Of a stretch of DNA of 44,223 nucleotides, positions 1 through 7,729 are shown piece by piece; positions within the stretch are counted from its first letter, which is position 1; the number at the start of each line of letters is the position of its first letter. The position numbers and the translations under genes are program-made. Below the pieces are notes generated by a model, which had not been told where the DNA came from, did no database searches, and was given only the letters and a program-made list of their open reading frames with translations. The DNA comes from Actinomycetota bacterium (GTDB lineage: Bacteria; Actinomycetota; Actinomycetes; Nanopelagicales; Nanopelagicaceae). The stretch is from NCBI GenBank assembly GCA_947450545.1, contig CANFVU010000009.1, positions 1-44,223 of the forward strand. Direction: 5' to 3'.

Positions 1-60
1 AAGGGTGAGTGCAACAGCAGCAACAGCGGCAATGCGCTTAATGCTTGTCTTTGTAGACAT
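1..60 (-). CDS. Secreted or envelope protein, N-terminal fragment
   Basis: The gene reads leftward and runs off the window, so only the first 20 codons are visible. They start MSTKTSIKRIAAVAAVA and have the basic N-region and Ala-rich hydrophobic core of a signal peptide. A good Shine-Dalgarno sequence, GAAAGGA (minus strand), lies about 6 nt before the ATG at 58-60. This marks a gene translated from a leadered mRNA, unlike many others in this window. The mature protein is not visible, so no function can be given. Confidence 0.6.
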   Translation of the reverse strand, partial: MSTKTSIKRIAAVAAVALTL

Positions 61-89
61 TAGTTTCCTTTCAAAAGAAACAGTCGAAC

Positions 90-104
90 CTGAGACGTTC
101 TCAG
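90..104. promoter_or_regulatory. Inverted repeat upstream of leftward gene
   Basis: Perfect 6-bp arms CTGAGA and TCTCAG are separated by 3 bp. The site lies about 30 bp upstream of the leftward start codon at 60, in a divergent intergenic region. It could be an operator or a small mRNA hairpin; the sequence alone does not decide. Confidence 0.3.
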
Positions 105-123
105 ATCCGGCTTGGCCAGAAAT

Positions 124-155
124 GACGCTCTCATAAGTAATGAGAGGGTCTTTTT
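124..155 (+). terminator. Hairpin plus T-run, intrinsic-terminator-like
   Basis: An 11-bp stem (124-134 with 140-150, one mismatch) has a 5-nt loop and is followed directly by TTTTT. It has the form of a rho-independent terminator for rightward transcription, yet it lies between two divergent genes, upstream of the predicted promoter at 181. It may insulate the polysaccharide operon from upstream or antisense transcription. Confidence 0.45.
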
Positions 156-180
156 GAGGGCCAGGAATGGTCAGGCTCGG

Positions 181-186
181 TAACCT
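181..186 (+). promoter_or_regulatory. -10 box TAACCT, leaderless start
   Basis: TAACCT lies exactly 6 nt before the ATG at 193, the spacing expected if transcription starts at the first base of the start codon. No Shine-Dalgarno sequence is correctly placed for this start. Confidence 0.55.
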
Positions 187-192
187 TGGGGA

Positions 193-2034
193 ATGGCAAC
201 GGGAATGAAGAGCTCAAGGGCTCAAGCGATGAATTGGTTGTTGGTGGGTGGGTCGTTGGTGACTCTCTTTATCTGGTCGAATTTGGCCGATCCATTTAAT
301 GCGCCCAAGAGTTGGGTGATGGCAATCGCGGGTGCCTATTTGGCGGGATGGACTGGTTTTCAGGTTCGTGAAGCGCTAAAGGATTCAGTATTGAGGTTGG
401 CTGTCTATCTATCGGGCGCTTATGTACTCGTTTTGTTGGTGGCGTTTCTGTTTACGGATGAGAAGTACGTTGGGTTCTTTGGTGAGAACGCTAGACGGAC
501 TGGGTTCCTTACTTACTTTTGTTTGACCGTTTTCTTTTTATCTGCATCGTTAATGTTTCGGGTGTCGAATATTTCGAAGTTTGATTTGGTCACTTTGATT
601 GTCGGTCCGCTGGTTGGTCTTTATGGGCTTTTGCAGCATTTCAAGTTCGATGCCATTAAGTGGAATAACCCTTATAACTCAGTATTAAGTACATTAGGAA
701 ATCCAGACTTTGCATCTGCTGTGATGGGTATTTTTCTAGTTCTATGTGTGGGAGTGGTTCTTAATAAGAGCCATACCGTTTTGATCCGCGTGTATGCGCT
801 GGCATCCATCGCGCTCTTGGCGCTTACTATTTTCTTCTCTCAAGCTCGTCAAGGTTTGCTCGCAGCATTGATCGGTGTGGGAATTATTGTGATTGTTTAT
901 GTGGGGCAGAAGAGCAAAGCTGCTGGTTATGGAGTGGCAGGGGTCGGAGTACTTGGACTCGTTATTGGTGTGCTGGGAATGCTCAATGATGGGCCGCTAG
1001 CGAAGTATTTATATAAGATTTCTGTGACATATCGTGGTGATTATTGGCGCGCAGGCATCAATATGTTCAAGCACCATTTCTTATTTGGTGTGGGATTGGA
1101 TAGATATGGCGCTTATTTCCGCCAATATCGCGATGCCACACAATCACTTCGCCGTGGTCCGGACACCTTGTCGAACGCCGCTCACAATGTGCCAATTCAG
1201 CTTGCTGCTACCGGTGGAGTTTTTGTTCTTTTGGTTTTCGTTTTGCTATTTGTCTTTGTTGTTTGGCGTGGAGTTGTGGCAATTCGAAAGACTTCAGGAC
1301 TTACCCAACTTGTGGTCACATCTTTCGTAGGTGCATGGGCAACATATGAAGCGCAATCATTTATCTCTATCGACAACGTGGGTATTGCAATTTGGGGATG
1401 GATCCTTGGGGGAGTAATTGTCGGACTAAGCATTGCCGAACTTCCTTCTGAAGCCGTAGCTGTGCCTGTTTATGTGAAGAAAAAAGTTGTGACTAAGCGA
1501 TCCTCTGAGAGCATCGCCCAACCTTTGGTATCGGGAATTGCTGCAACTTTGATGTTGGCTTTAGTGATTCCTTTATTCTTGGCTGATGCTGCGGCACGTA
1601 TGTCTCGCGCGTACGCAAAACCAACAAATGAACAGATGAGCGCATATGCAGATGCGGTGAAGAAGCCATTGGGTTATGGATTTGTGGATCCGCATAACAA
1701 AATTATGGTTGGCATTCTTCTTGCTGAAGCAGGGCGAGTGGATGATGGATTGAAATTGCTCAAAGAAGTAGCTGCTTCGGATGCTCGTAGTTATGATGCG
1801 TTAAATCCACTGGCTTCTATTTATGAGCAGACGAATAGGGTTGCGGAAGCGATTCCTTTGCGCCGAAAGATGGCGGCACTCGATCCGTTTAATCAGAAGA
1901 ATCTGCTGAAGTTGGGTCAAGATTTGAAATTGACGGGGGATATTGCAGGCGCGAAGGCAATGATTCCGTTGATTGATGCATTTGCGGCAAGTACGCCTGA
2001 GGCTGCTCAGGCGAAGAGTGAGTTCGGCGCGTAA
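193..2034 (+). CDS. O-antigen ligase/polymerase (Wzy/WaaL-like) membrane protein with TPR tail
   Basis: A 613-residue polytopic membrane protein. About ten to twelve hydrophobic segments fill residues 15-440. The O-antigen ligase core is visible: an RQGLLA motif near residue 220, then a GVGLDRYG...AAHN segment around residues 300-335 in the large outward loop, where this family carries its essential His. Residues 480-610 form helical TPR-like repeats. Family members join or polymerise lipid-linked glycans on the outer face of the membrane. It opens a block with a sugar dehydrogenase, epimerase, ABC exporter and glycosyltransferase, which supports a role in surface polysaccharide assembly. ATG 193 was chosen because of the -10 box 6 nt upstream; ATG 205 is possible. 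Polymerase and ligase cannot be told apart from sequence. Confidence 0.85.
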   Translation: MATGMKSSRAQAMNWLLVGGSLVTLFIWSNLADPFNAPKSWVMAIAGAYLAGWTGFQVREALKDSVLRLAVYLSGAYVLVLLVAFLFTDEKYVGFFGENARRTGFLTYFCLTVFFLSASLMFRVSNISKFDLVTLIVGPLVGLYGLLQHFKFDAIKWNNPYNSVLSTLGNPDFASAVMGIFLVLCVGVVLNKSHTVLIRVYALASIALLALTIFFSQARQGLLAALIGVGIIVIVYVGQKSKAAGYGVAGVGVLGLVIGVLGMLNDGPLAKYLYKISVTYRGDYWRAGINMFKHHFLFGVGLDRYGAYFRQYRDATQSLRRGPDTLSNAAHNVPIQLAATGGVFVLLVFVLLFVFVVWRGVVAIRKTSGLTQLVVTSFVGAWATYEAQSFISIDNVGIAIWGWILGGVIVGLSIAELPSEAVAVPVYVKKKVVTKRSSESIAQPLVSGIAATLMLALVIPLFLADAAARMSRAYAKPTNEQMSAYADAVKKPLGYGFVDPHNKIMVGILLAEAGRVDDGLKLLKEVAASDARSYDALNPLASIYEQTNRVAEAIPLRRKMAALDPFNQKNLLKLGQDLKLTGDIAGAKAMIPLIDAFAASTPEAAQAKSEFGA

Positions 2035-2042
2035 GTAGCCGA

Positions 2043-2048
2043 TAACCT
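2043..2048 (+). promoter_or_regulatory. -10 box TAACCT, leaderless start
   Basis: The hexamer is identical to the one before the gene at 193 and is again 6 nt from the ATG (2055). It sits in the 20-bp gap after the upstream stop. The gene may also be transcribed by read-through. Confidence 0.5.
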
Positions 2049-2054
2049 TTCCCT

Positions 2055-3239
2055 ATGCGCGTTGCAATCGTTGGTCAGGGGTATGTAGGCCTGCCATTGG
2101 CTGTTGCTGCGGCGCAAGCGGGACATACTGTTATTGGCACTGATACCGATGCTGCTCGAGTCGGTTTGTTAAATCACGGCACATCACCGGTGGCAGATGT
2201 TTCTGGATCTGCTTTGACAGGTGTGATTGCTTCGGGGAATTACCAAGCATCGGATTCATTTGCCGCAGTCTCGACTGCTGATGTCATTTGTGTTTGTGTA
2301 CCAACGCCTTTGGATTCATCAGGCGCTCCGGACTTGTCGCTGTTTACTGCGGCGATGGAAGCAGTCGGTGCCAATCTTGGTGCATCTGCATTGGTGATTA
2401 TTGAATCGACGATTTCACCGGGGACAACTCGTGGTTTGGCATCTTCGATTCTTTCCTCTGTGTCACGCCATTCAGATTATGAATTGGTCTATTCACCAGA
2501 GCGAATTGATCCTGCAAATACCAAGTGGAATGTGAAGAACACTCCAAAGTTGGTGGCTGGGTTAAGTGCGGAGGGATCTGCGCGAGCTGAGCGTTTCTAC
2601 TCTTCTTTTGTGGAGAGAGTGACAGTTGGGTCTTCTGTTGAGGTTATCGAGACGGCGAAGTTGTTAGAGAATTCATTTAGGTTAGTAAATATTTCTTTTG
2701 TGAATGAGCTCGCAGTATTTTGCTCGAAGATGGGGATTGATGTTCGCGAAGTGATTGATGCGGCATCTACGAAACCATATGGATTTATGCCGTTCTATCC
2801 AGGAGCTGGTGTGGGCGGACATTGCATTCCAGTGGATCCTTCGTATTTGGTAGCGAAAGCGCGAGAAATTGGTGCACCGATGCGCTTCATTGATTTAGCG
2901 AATGAAGTAAATATGTCGATGCCATCATTCTTTGTGGGTAAAGCAGAGGGAATTCTTGGATCGCTGTCAGGAAAGAAGATTTTGGTGGTGGGTGTTGCGT
3001 ACAAGCCTGATGTATCAGATGTGCGAGAAACACCGGCTTCAGCGTTGATTGCTTTGCTCCGTAAGAGCGGTGCGGTTGTTTCGTGGCATGACCATTTGGT
3101 GCTTGAGTGGAATGGCGAGAGCTCAGTGCCTTTGGCTTCGGATTATGACTTGGTGGTGTTGGTGAATCCTCATTCGTCGGTGGACTTGTCTGTGCTGGAT
3201 GGAGTTCCTGTTTTGAATACTCGCGGTGGTGCATCATGA
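2055..3239 (+). CDS. Nucleotide-sugar 6-dehydrogenase (UDP-ManNAc/UDP-GlcNAc dehydrogenase type)
   Basis: At 394 residues this is somewhat shorter than typical members of the UDP-glucose/GDP-mannose dehydrogenase family. It oxidises the C6 hydroxyl of a UDP-sugar to a carboxylate with two NAD+. The N-terminal Rossmann motif GQGYVGLP is at residues 7-14. The catalytic Cys is C257 in GVGGHCIPVDP. The central substrate-binding helix and the C-terminal NAD-like domain (VGVAYKPDVSDVRETPA) are intact. The pattern is closer to WecC/WbpA-type enzymes than to UDP-glucose dehydrogenase, but the substrate is not certain. Its stop overlaps the next start by ATGA, so the two are translationally coupled. 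The product would be an acidic sugar for the polysaccharide made by this block. Confidence 0.88.
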   Translation: MRVAIVGQGYVGLPLAVAAAQAGHTVIGTDTDAARVGLLNHGTSPVADVSGSALTGVIASGNYQASDSFAAVSTADVICVCVPTPLDSSGAPDLSLFTAAMEAVGANLGASALVIIESTISPGTTRGLASSILSSVSRHSDYELVYSPERIDPANTKWNVKNTPKLVAGLSAEGSARAERFYSSFVERVTVGSSVEVIETAKLLENSFRLVNISFVNELAVFCSKMGIDVREVIDAASTKPYGFMPFYPGAGVGGHCIPVDPSYLVAKAREIGAPMRFIDLANEVNMSMPSFFVGKAEGILGSLSGKKILVVGVAYKPDVSDVRETPASALIALLRKSGAVVSWHDHLVLEWNGESSVPLASDYDLVVLVNPHSSVDLSVLDGVPVLNTRGGAS

Positions 3240-4201
3240 AGTATTTAGTGACTGGTGGCGCTGGGTTTATTGGGTCGCATGTCTGTGATGCTTTGGTAGC
3301 GCGCGGGGATAGCGTTGTTGTTCTGGATAATTTATCGACTGGTGTTTCACATAATCTCGATGGATTAGTGGGCAACCCTTCATTTGATTTTATTTCTGGA
3401 TCTATTTTGGATGCGGCACTGGTTGATTCACTCGTGGAGCAGGTTGATCAAGTTTTACATTTTGCTGCAGCAGTCGGAGTTTTTCTCATCGTCGATAAGC
3501 CATTGGAATCTCTACTGACAAATCTTCGTGGTACAGAAAATATTTTGGAAGCTGCATCAAAGTATGGCAAGCCGATGCTGCTCGCATCCACATCTGAGAT
3601 TTATGGCAAGAACGGGGACGGGCCATTAAATGAGGAGAGCGATCGAGTTCTGGGATCACCTCTAAAGAGTCGCTGGAGTTATAGCGAAGCCAAAGCTATT
3701 GATGAATCGATGGCAATTTTTTATCATCACGAAAAGGGTTTGCCAGTTCGATTGGTGCGCTTCTTTAATACTGTGGGACCTCGCCAAGTGGGGCACTACG
3801 GAATGGTTGTTCCGCGATTTGTGGAAGCTGCGTTACATGGAAAACCGCTTGCTGTCTATGGGACTGGTAATCAATCGCGTTGTTTCTGCCATGTGTATGA
3901 CGCAGTAGCGGCGGTTCTGGCTTTGATCGATAGCGAAAAAGCTGTGGGGCAAGTATTTAACGTGGGAAATAACGTTGAAATCTCAGTAAACGAATTAGCA
4001 AAGAAAGTTGTGCATCAACTCGGCTCGAAGTCTGCCATCGAGATGATCCCTTACGAGGATGCGTATGGCGCTGGTTTTGAAGATATGCAGCGCAGAGTCC
4101 CAGATATTTCAAAGATTAAATCAGTAATTGGATGGGCGCCAAAGTTGGGGCTTGATTCGATTATTACTGATATCGCTGGGTTCCTTAATTCACAGCACTA
4201 A
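3236..4201 (+). CDS. NAD-dependent nucleotide-sugar epimerase/dehydratase
   Basis: A 321-residue extended short-chain dehydrogenase. The NAD-binding TGGAGFIGSH motif is at residues 6-15. The catalytic residues are in STSEIYG and in YSEAK, with Y149 and K153. The VRFFNTVGPRQ segment and the C-terminal substrate-binding region are typical of UDP-glucose 4-epimerase and UDP-glucuronate decarboxylase relatives. It overlaps the upstream dehydrogenase by 4 bp, and the pair probably converts one UDP-sugar in two steps. If the dehydrogenase makes a uronic acid, this enzyme could epimerise or decarboxylate it. The exact reaction cannot be set from sequence. Confidence 0.85.
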   Translation: MKYLVTGGAGFIGSHVCDALVARGDSVVVLDNLSTGVSHNLDGLVGNPSFDFISGSILDAALVDSLVEQVDQVLHFAAAVGVFLIVDKPLESLLTNLRGTENILEAASKYGKPMLLASTSEIYGKNGDGPLNEESDRVLGSPLKSRWSYSEAKAIDESMAIFYHHEKGLPVRLVRFFNTVGPRQVGHYGMVVPRFVEAALHGKPLAVYGTGNQSRCFCHVYDAVAAVLALIDSEKAVGQVFNVGNNVEISVNELAKKVVHQLGSKSAIEMIPYEDAYGAGFEDMQRRVPDISKIKSVIGWAPKLGLDSIITDIAGFLNSQH

Positions 4202-4239
4202 GTGCGGGGTGTATCCCAAGAGTTAAGTACTTGGTGGCT

Positions 4240-4245
4240 CATAAT
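4240..4245 (+). promoter_or_regulatory. -10-like box CATAAT, leaderless start
   Basis: CATAAT lies 6 nt before the ATG at 4252. It supports that ATG over an in-frame TTG at 4231, which would put seven polar residues ahead of an otherwise standard signal peptide. Confidence 0.45.
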
Positions 4246-4251
4246 TGGAGC

Positions 4252-6108
4252 ATGAGAACAAAGAATATTTCTCGCGTTATCGCGGCTGGGCTATTGGTGC
4301 TCGGTATCGCACCTGTGCAAGCGACACAGACGATTGTTGGATCTTTTCGCGTCCCAGATCAGACCATGACAGCGGGATCATTTGATATCACCCCACCGAC
4401 TTCTAACTCACCCGGCAAGTGGACATTCGTGGCCGAGAACCCGTTGGTCGCAACAATCGTCGGCACAAAAGTCACTTTGTTAAGTTCTGGATTTACTCGC
4501 ATTACTGCAACCCAAGCAGCGAGCGGTGCTTTTAACTCTGTTACGCGCGTAACGCAGTTGTTGGTGAGAAAAGGTGATCCAACCGTAGAAACATGGGCAC
4601 CGATGACTGTTCCTTACTCTGCTGGAAAATTCACAATCACGCCGCCAAAATCAAATAGCGATGGCGCATGGAGTTATGTGATCAATGGAGCTGGAGTTGT
4701 TACGCAAGCTGGAAATGTTTTGACTTTGCTCGATGGTGGAACTGTGTATATCAATGCGCGCCAAGCATCGACAGCTGGATGGAATTCCACGACTGCATCA
4801 ACAACGTTGACAGTGACTTTGATTAATCCAACGATTGGCACATTTGGCGATGTCACATTTAATCGCTCGAGCATTTCAAACTTCACTTTGGTAGCACCAA
4901 CCTCTAACTCGTCAGGTGCATGGAGCTTCACTTCGTCAGATCCAAAGGTTGCGACAATTAGCGGCACAGTGGTGACACCTGTTTCTATTGGTAAAACAAC
5001 AATTACTGCAACCCAAGCAAAAGCAAAGCCATATGGCTCTGCGACAGCAACCATGGTTTTGACTGTGGTGGGTACTGCTCCGACTGCTGGTGGCTTTAGC
5101 GATATCACCGCTTCCTATGTTGCGGGAGGTGCAAATAAGTACCAGCTCGTTGCACCTACTTCATCATCACCAGGTGCGTGGACATTTACATCATCCGATA
5201 ATTCAATTGCCACAATCGCTGGATCAGTTGTGACATTTGTGAAGCCAGGAATTGTGACACTGACTGCAAATCAAGCAGCAACAGGTACATATAACGCGGT
5301 CGGACCTTTGACTGCCAAACTGACTATTACTCAAGCTCCAACAGTCGGAACCGTATCTTCAATCACCAAAGTAGTGGGCGACCCTGATTTCACATTGCCA
5401 ACTCCTTCGACGAATAGTTCTGCAGCATTTGCATTCACATCATCGGATACTTCGGTGATTGCAATTACTGGTGCAAGTGCAAAAGTTGTTGGTGCGGGTA
5501 GCGCAACAATTACTGCAACGCTGCCAGCGAAGGATTATTGGTTGGGCGGATCCACAACATTTGCAATCCAAGTTTTGGGATCACTTCCAACCCTCGGAGC
5601 ATTTTCTCCAATAAAGATTTCAACATCGGATAAGAACATTGCGATTGTTGCACCGACTTCTAATTCAAAAGGTACGTGGGTCTTTACTTCCTCTAACCCT
5701 GCCGTTGCTTCTGTGACTGGTGGAACGATTACTGGTGTGGCTACAGGAACCGCAACCATTACCGCAGTCCAACATCCAGCTGGTTTGTATGGACAATCCA
5801 ATACTGTGCAGACAACTGTGACAGTAGGTGCTCCAGTGGCAGCACCAACACCAACAGTTTCTGCAACCCCAACGCCAACACCAACACCAACACCAACAGC
5901 CGCACCAGTAACTGGCACGCAGCCGACGGTAAAAGTTGTCTTAGGGGCGAAGATGATCACGATCTCCAGCACATCTAAATCAATCAAGATTTACATTGAT
6001 GGACGCCTCGGAATCATTGGTAAGAACGTGGTGAAAGCTGGACAGCACGTAGTCCAGATTCAAAACGGCGCAGTTCTGCTGTACAGCAAACTTGTGACCG
6101 TTAAATAA
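4252..6108 (+). CDS. Secreted protein with six Ig-like (Big-type) repeats and a Pro-Thr linker
   Basis: A 618-residue exported protein. It has a signal peptide (MRTKNISRVIAAG...VQA), then six repeats of about 80-87 residues. Each holds a core like APTSNSSGAWSFTSSDPKVATI followed by ITATQA, which resembles bacterial Ig-like group 2 folds. A PTPTPTPTPT linker follows, then a C-terminal domain of about 60 residues with an IYIDGRLG...AGQHVVQI pattern reminiscent of PEGA domains. The mature protein has no Cys, unlike the giant repeat protein at 21.8 kb. No LPXTG motif or C-terminal membrane anchor is seen. It sits inside the polysaccharide cluster, so binding to or organising the surface glycan is possible but is inference. 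Confidence 0.8.
   Translation: MRTKNISRVIAAGLLVLGIAPVQATQTIVGSFRVPDQTMTAGSFDITPPTSNSPGKWTFVAENPLVATIVGTKVTLLSSGFTRITATQAASGAFNSVTRVTQLLVRKGDPTVETWAPMTVPYSAGKFTITPPKSNSDGAWSYVINGAGVVTQAGNVLTLLDGGTVYINARQASTAGWNSTTASTTLTVTLINPTIGTFGDVTFNRSSISNFTLVAPTSNSSGAWSFTSSDPKVATISGTVVTPVSIGKTTITATQAKAKPYGSATATMVLTVVGTAPTAGGFSDITASYVAGGANKYQLVAPTSSSPGAWTFTSSDNSIATIAGSVVTFVKPGIVTLTANQAATGTYNAVGPLTAKLTITQAPTVGTVSSITKVVGDPDFTLPTPSTNSSAAFAFTSSDTSVIAITGASAKVVGAGSATITATLPAKDYWLGGSTTFAIQVLGSLPTLGAFSPIKISTSDKNIAIVAPTSNSKGTWVFTSSNPAVASVTGGTITGVATGTATITAVQHPAGLYGQSNTVQTTVTVGAPVAAPTPTVSATPTPTPTPTPTAAPVTGTQPTVKVVLGAKMITISSTSKSIKIYIDGRLGIIGKNVVKAGQHVVQIQNGAVLLYSKLVTVK
5854..5900 (+). repeat. CCAACA microsatellite coding the Pro-Thr linker
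   Basis: A run of CCAACA/CCAACG hexamers encodes alternating Pro and Thr between the last Ig-like repeat and the C-terminal domain. Such runs can change length by slippage in steps of two codons without breaking the frame. Confidence 0.6.
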
Positions 6109-6128
6109 GCGTTCGGCTTTCATTCACT

Positions 6129-6165
6129 CGCCTGGTCGGGGATACTTCATCTATGCAACCAGGCG
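6129..6165. promoter_or_regulatory. Inverted repeat spanning the exporter start codon
   Basis: Perfect 8-bp arms, CGCCTGGT (6129-6136) and ACCAGGCG (6158-6165), enclose 21 bp. That spacer holds the -10-like GATACT (6141-6146) and the ATG at 6153. It could be an operator flanking the promoter. In longer read-through mRNA it could fold into a hairpin that hides the start codon. Confidence 0.35.
6141..6146 (+). promoter_or_regulatory. -10-like box GATACT, possible leaderless start
   Basis: GATACT ends 6 nt before the ATG at 6153. It keeps the A at position 2 and T at position 6, the most conserved bases of the -10 element, but lacks the first T. No Shine-Dalgarno sequence is visible. Confidence 0.35.
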
Positions 6166-6986
6166 TGCCGGTCTACGACAGCGATGTCAAGCAGACTCCG
6201 ATTATTTCTCAGGTGCAAGGAGTCTGGGAGAAGCGTGGTCTTCTTAAGCTGCTCGTCTCCCGCGACCTCACCGTTCGATACAAGCGATCTGTTATTGGTA
6301 TTTGGTGGTCGCTGCTCAATCCACTTTTCACTACTGCAGTGATGTTCTGGGTTTTCAACACAGTCTTCAAAGCACGTATGCCAGACGGAACATCGTTCTT
6401 GCCATACCTTCTTTCTGGCGTACTAGTTATGACTTTGTTTAATCAAGGCTTAACAATGGCTGCTGATGCGATTGCCTCTGGCGCCGGAGTCCTTACCAAG
6501 GTTTATGTGCGTCCTGAAATCTTTGCATTCTCTGCAACGCTTTCATCTGCCATTAACTTTTTCTTTGGATTGATGCCGCTGACATTGGTACTAGCAATTT
6601 CACATAAGTGGCCTGGATGGGGTTTCCCACTCACAATTATTGTGGTCGGCTGCATGACACTCTTTACAACAGGTCTTGGGTTGATGCTTGCAATCGCTTA
6701 CGTCAACTTTGATGATTCACGCAGCTTGATTCAAATCTTTTTGTTGGCTCTGCAATATATGACACCTGTTTTCTATCCCATCTCAGTATTGGGACCACAT
6801 ACTCGCACTGTGATTGAATGGAATCCACTTACTTCGTACTTGGCTGTATTCCGTGATGTATTTGGAAATAACTACACAGCATCGTTCGGAAACTGGTTGA
6901 TGATGGGGCTCTCATCACTCATTATGTTCTGCCTTGGTTTCTATGTCTTCCAACGTAAGTGGGCGAGTGTGGTGGCAAAGATATGA
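6153..6986 (+). CDS. ABC-2 type polysaccharide exporter permease (Wzm/TagG-like)
   Basis: A 277-residue membrane protein of the ABC-2 family, the usual length for Wzm/TagG/RfbA permeases. An amphipathic N-terminal region (LLKLLVSRDLTVRYKRSVIGIWWSL) precedes the membrane domain; this SRDLxVRYKxSxLGxxWS pattern is diagnostic of polysaccharide and teichoic-acid exporters. About six transmembrane helices follow, and the PVFYPIS motif is near residue 210. It forms the channel for a lipid-linked glycan with the ATPase encoded next, whose ATG overlaps its stop (ATGA). Its presence beside a Wzy/WaaL-like protein suggests a product exported whole and then ligated at the surface. Confidence 0.9.
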   Translation: MQPGVPVYDSDVKQTPIISQVQGVWEKRGLLKLLVSRDLTVRYKRSVIGIWWSLLNPLFTTAVMFWVFNTVFKARMPDGTSFLPYLLSGVLVMTLFNQGLTMAADAIASGAGVLTKVYVRPEIFAFSATLSSAINFFFGLMPLTLVLAISHKWPGWGFPLTIIVVGCMTLFTTGLGLMLAIAYVNFDDSRSLIQIFLLALQYMTPVFYPISVLGPHTRTVIEWNPLTSYLAVFRDVFGNNYTASFGNWLMMGLSSLIMFCLGFYVFQRKWASVVAKI

Positions 6987-7723
6987 GCGAATTAATTGTT
7001 GATGTGAGGGATGCATCCCTCGCTTACCGTCGCACGCGTCACCGTGTTTCTTCGTTGAAGCAGACAGCAATCGACACAATTAAGAAACGCATGGCATACG
7101 AAGAGTTCTATGCGCTTAATGGTGTTTCGATGCAGATCAACCGCGGTGAAACTGTTGCAGTTATTGGCCGTAACGGTGCTGGTAAATCAACGCTGCTTAA
7201 AGTTGTGGCACGAGTATTGCCTCCTACCAAAGGCCGCGTGATTGTGCGTGGAGCGGTCGCTCCCATGATCGAGCTTGGCGCAGGTTTTAACCCTGAACTT
7301 ACAGGCGCTGAAAATATGGTTTTGTACGGAACCCTTATGGGACGCACACCAAAAGAGATGCGCGGCCGCATCGAAGCAATTGCTGAATGGGCTGATTTAA
7401 CTGAGCATTTAGATATCCCAGTCCGCGCATATTCATCGGGCATGGTTGCGCGTTTGGCATTTGCCACAGCAACCGATGCAACTCCAGATTTATTGTTGAT
7501 TGATGAAGTTTTATCTGTCGGCGATGAAGATTTCCAAGAACGTTCGAAAGCGCGCACATCGGCAATGATGAATAGCGGATGCGCTGTTTTGCTAGTGACG
7601 CATGATTTGAACGCTGTGCGCACAATGGCGACTCGTGCGATTTATTTGGATCACGGAGTTCCAAAGGCAAATGGCAAGCCTGAGGATGTCATCGAGCAAT
7701 ATTTAGCTGACCTTCACAAGTAA
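6983..7723 (+). CDS. ABC polysaccharide exporter ATPase (Wzt/TagH-like)
   Basis: A 246-residue nucleotide-binding subunit. Walker A is GRNGAGKST at residues 62-70, the signature is YSSGMVARLAFA near 150-160, and Walker B with the catalytic Glu is LLLIDEVLSVGDEDF near 170-184. The YSSGM signature and the N-terminal VSLAYRRTRHRVSSLKQ-type region match exporters of O-antigen and teichoic acid. It lacks the extra C-terminal carbohydrate-binding domain of some Wzt proteins, so substrate recognition probably lies elsewhere. ATG 6983 was chosen because it overlaps the permease stop by ATGA; an in-frame GTG at 6959 would lie inside the permease gene. It is separated by only 6 bp from the following glycosyltransferase. 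Confidence 0.9.
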   Translation: MSELIVDVRDASLAYRRTRHRVSSLKQTAIDTIKKRMAYEEFYALNGVSMQINRGETVAVIGRNGAGKSTLLKVVARVLPPTKGRVIVRGAVAPMIELGAGFNPELTGAENMVLYGTLMGRTPKEMRGRIEAIAEWADLTEHLDIPVRAYSSGMVARLAFATATDATPDLLLIDEVLSVGDEDFQERSKARTSAMMNSGCAVLLVTHDLNAVRTMATRAIYLDHGVPKANGKPEDVIEQYLADLHK

Positions 7724-7729
7724 CTAGTT

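Noticed and set aside
4231-4251. TTG start 7 codons upstream of the Ig-repeat gene
   Set aside because: It would add polar residues before a normal signal peptide, whereas ATG 4252 has a -10-like box at the standard 6-nt spacing.
6959-6982. GTG start for the Wzt-like ATPase
   Set aside because: The ATG at 6983 overlaps the permease stop by ATGA and begins the conserved domain; the GTG extension lies wholly inside the permease gene and is Gly-rich and unconserved in type.
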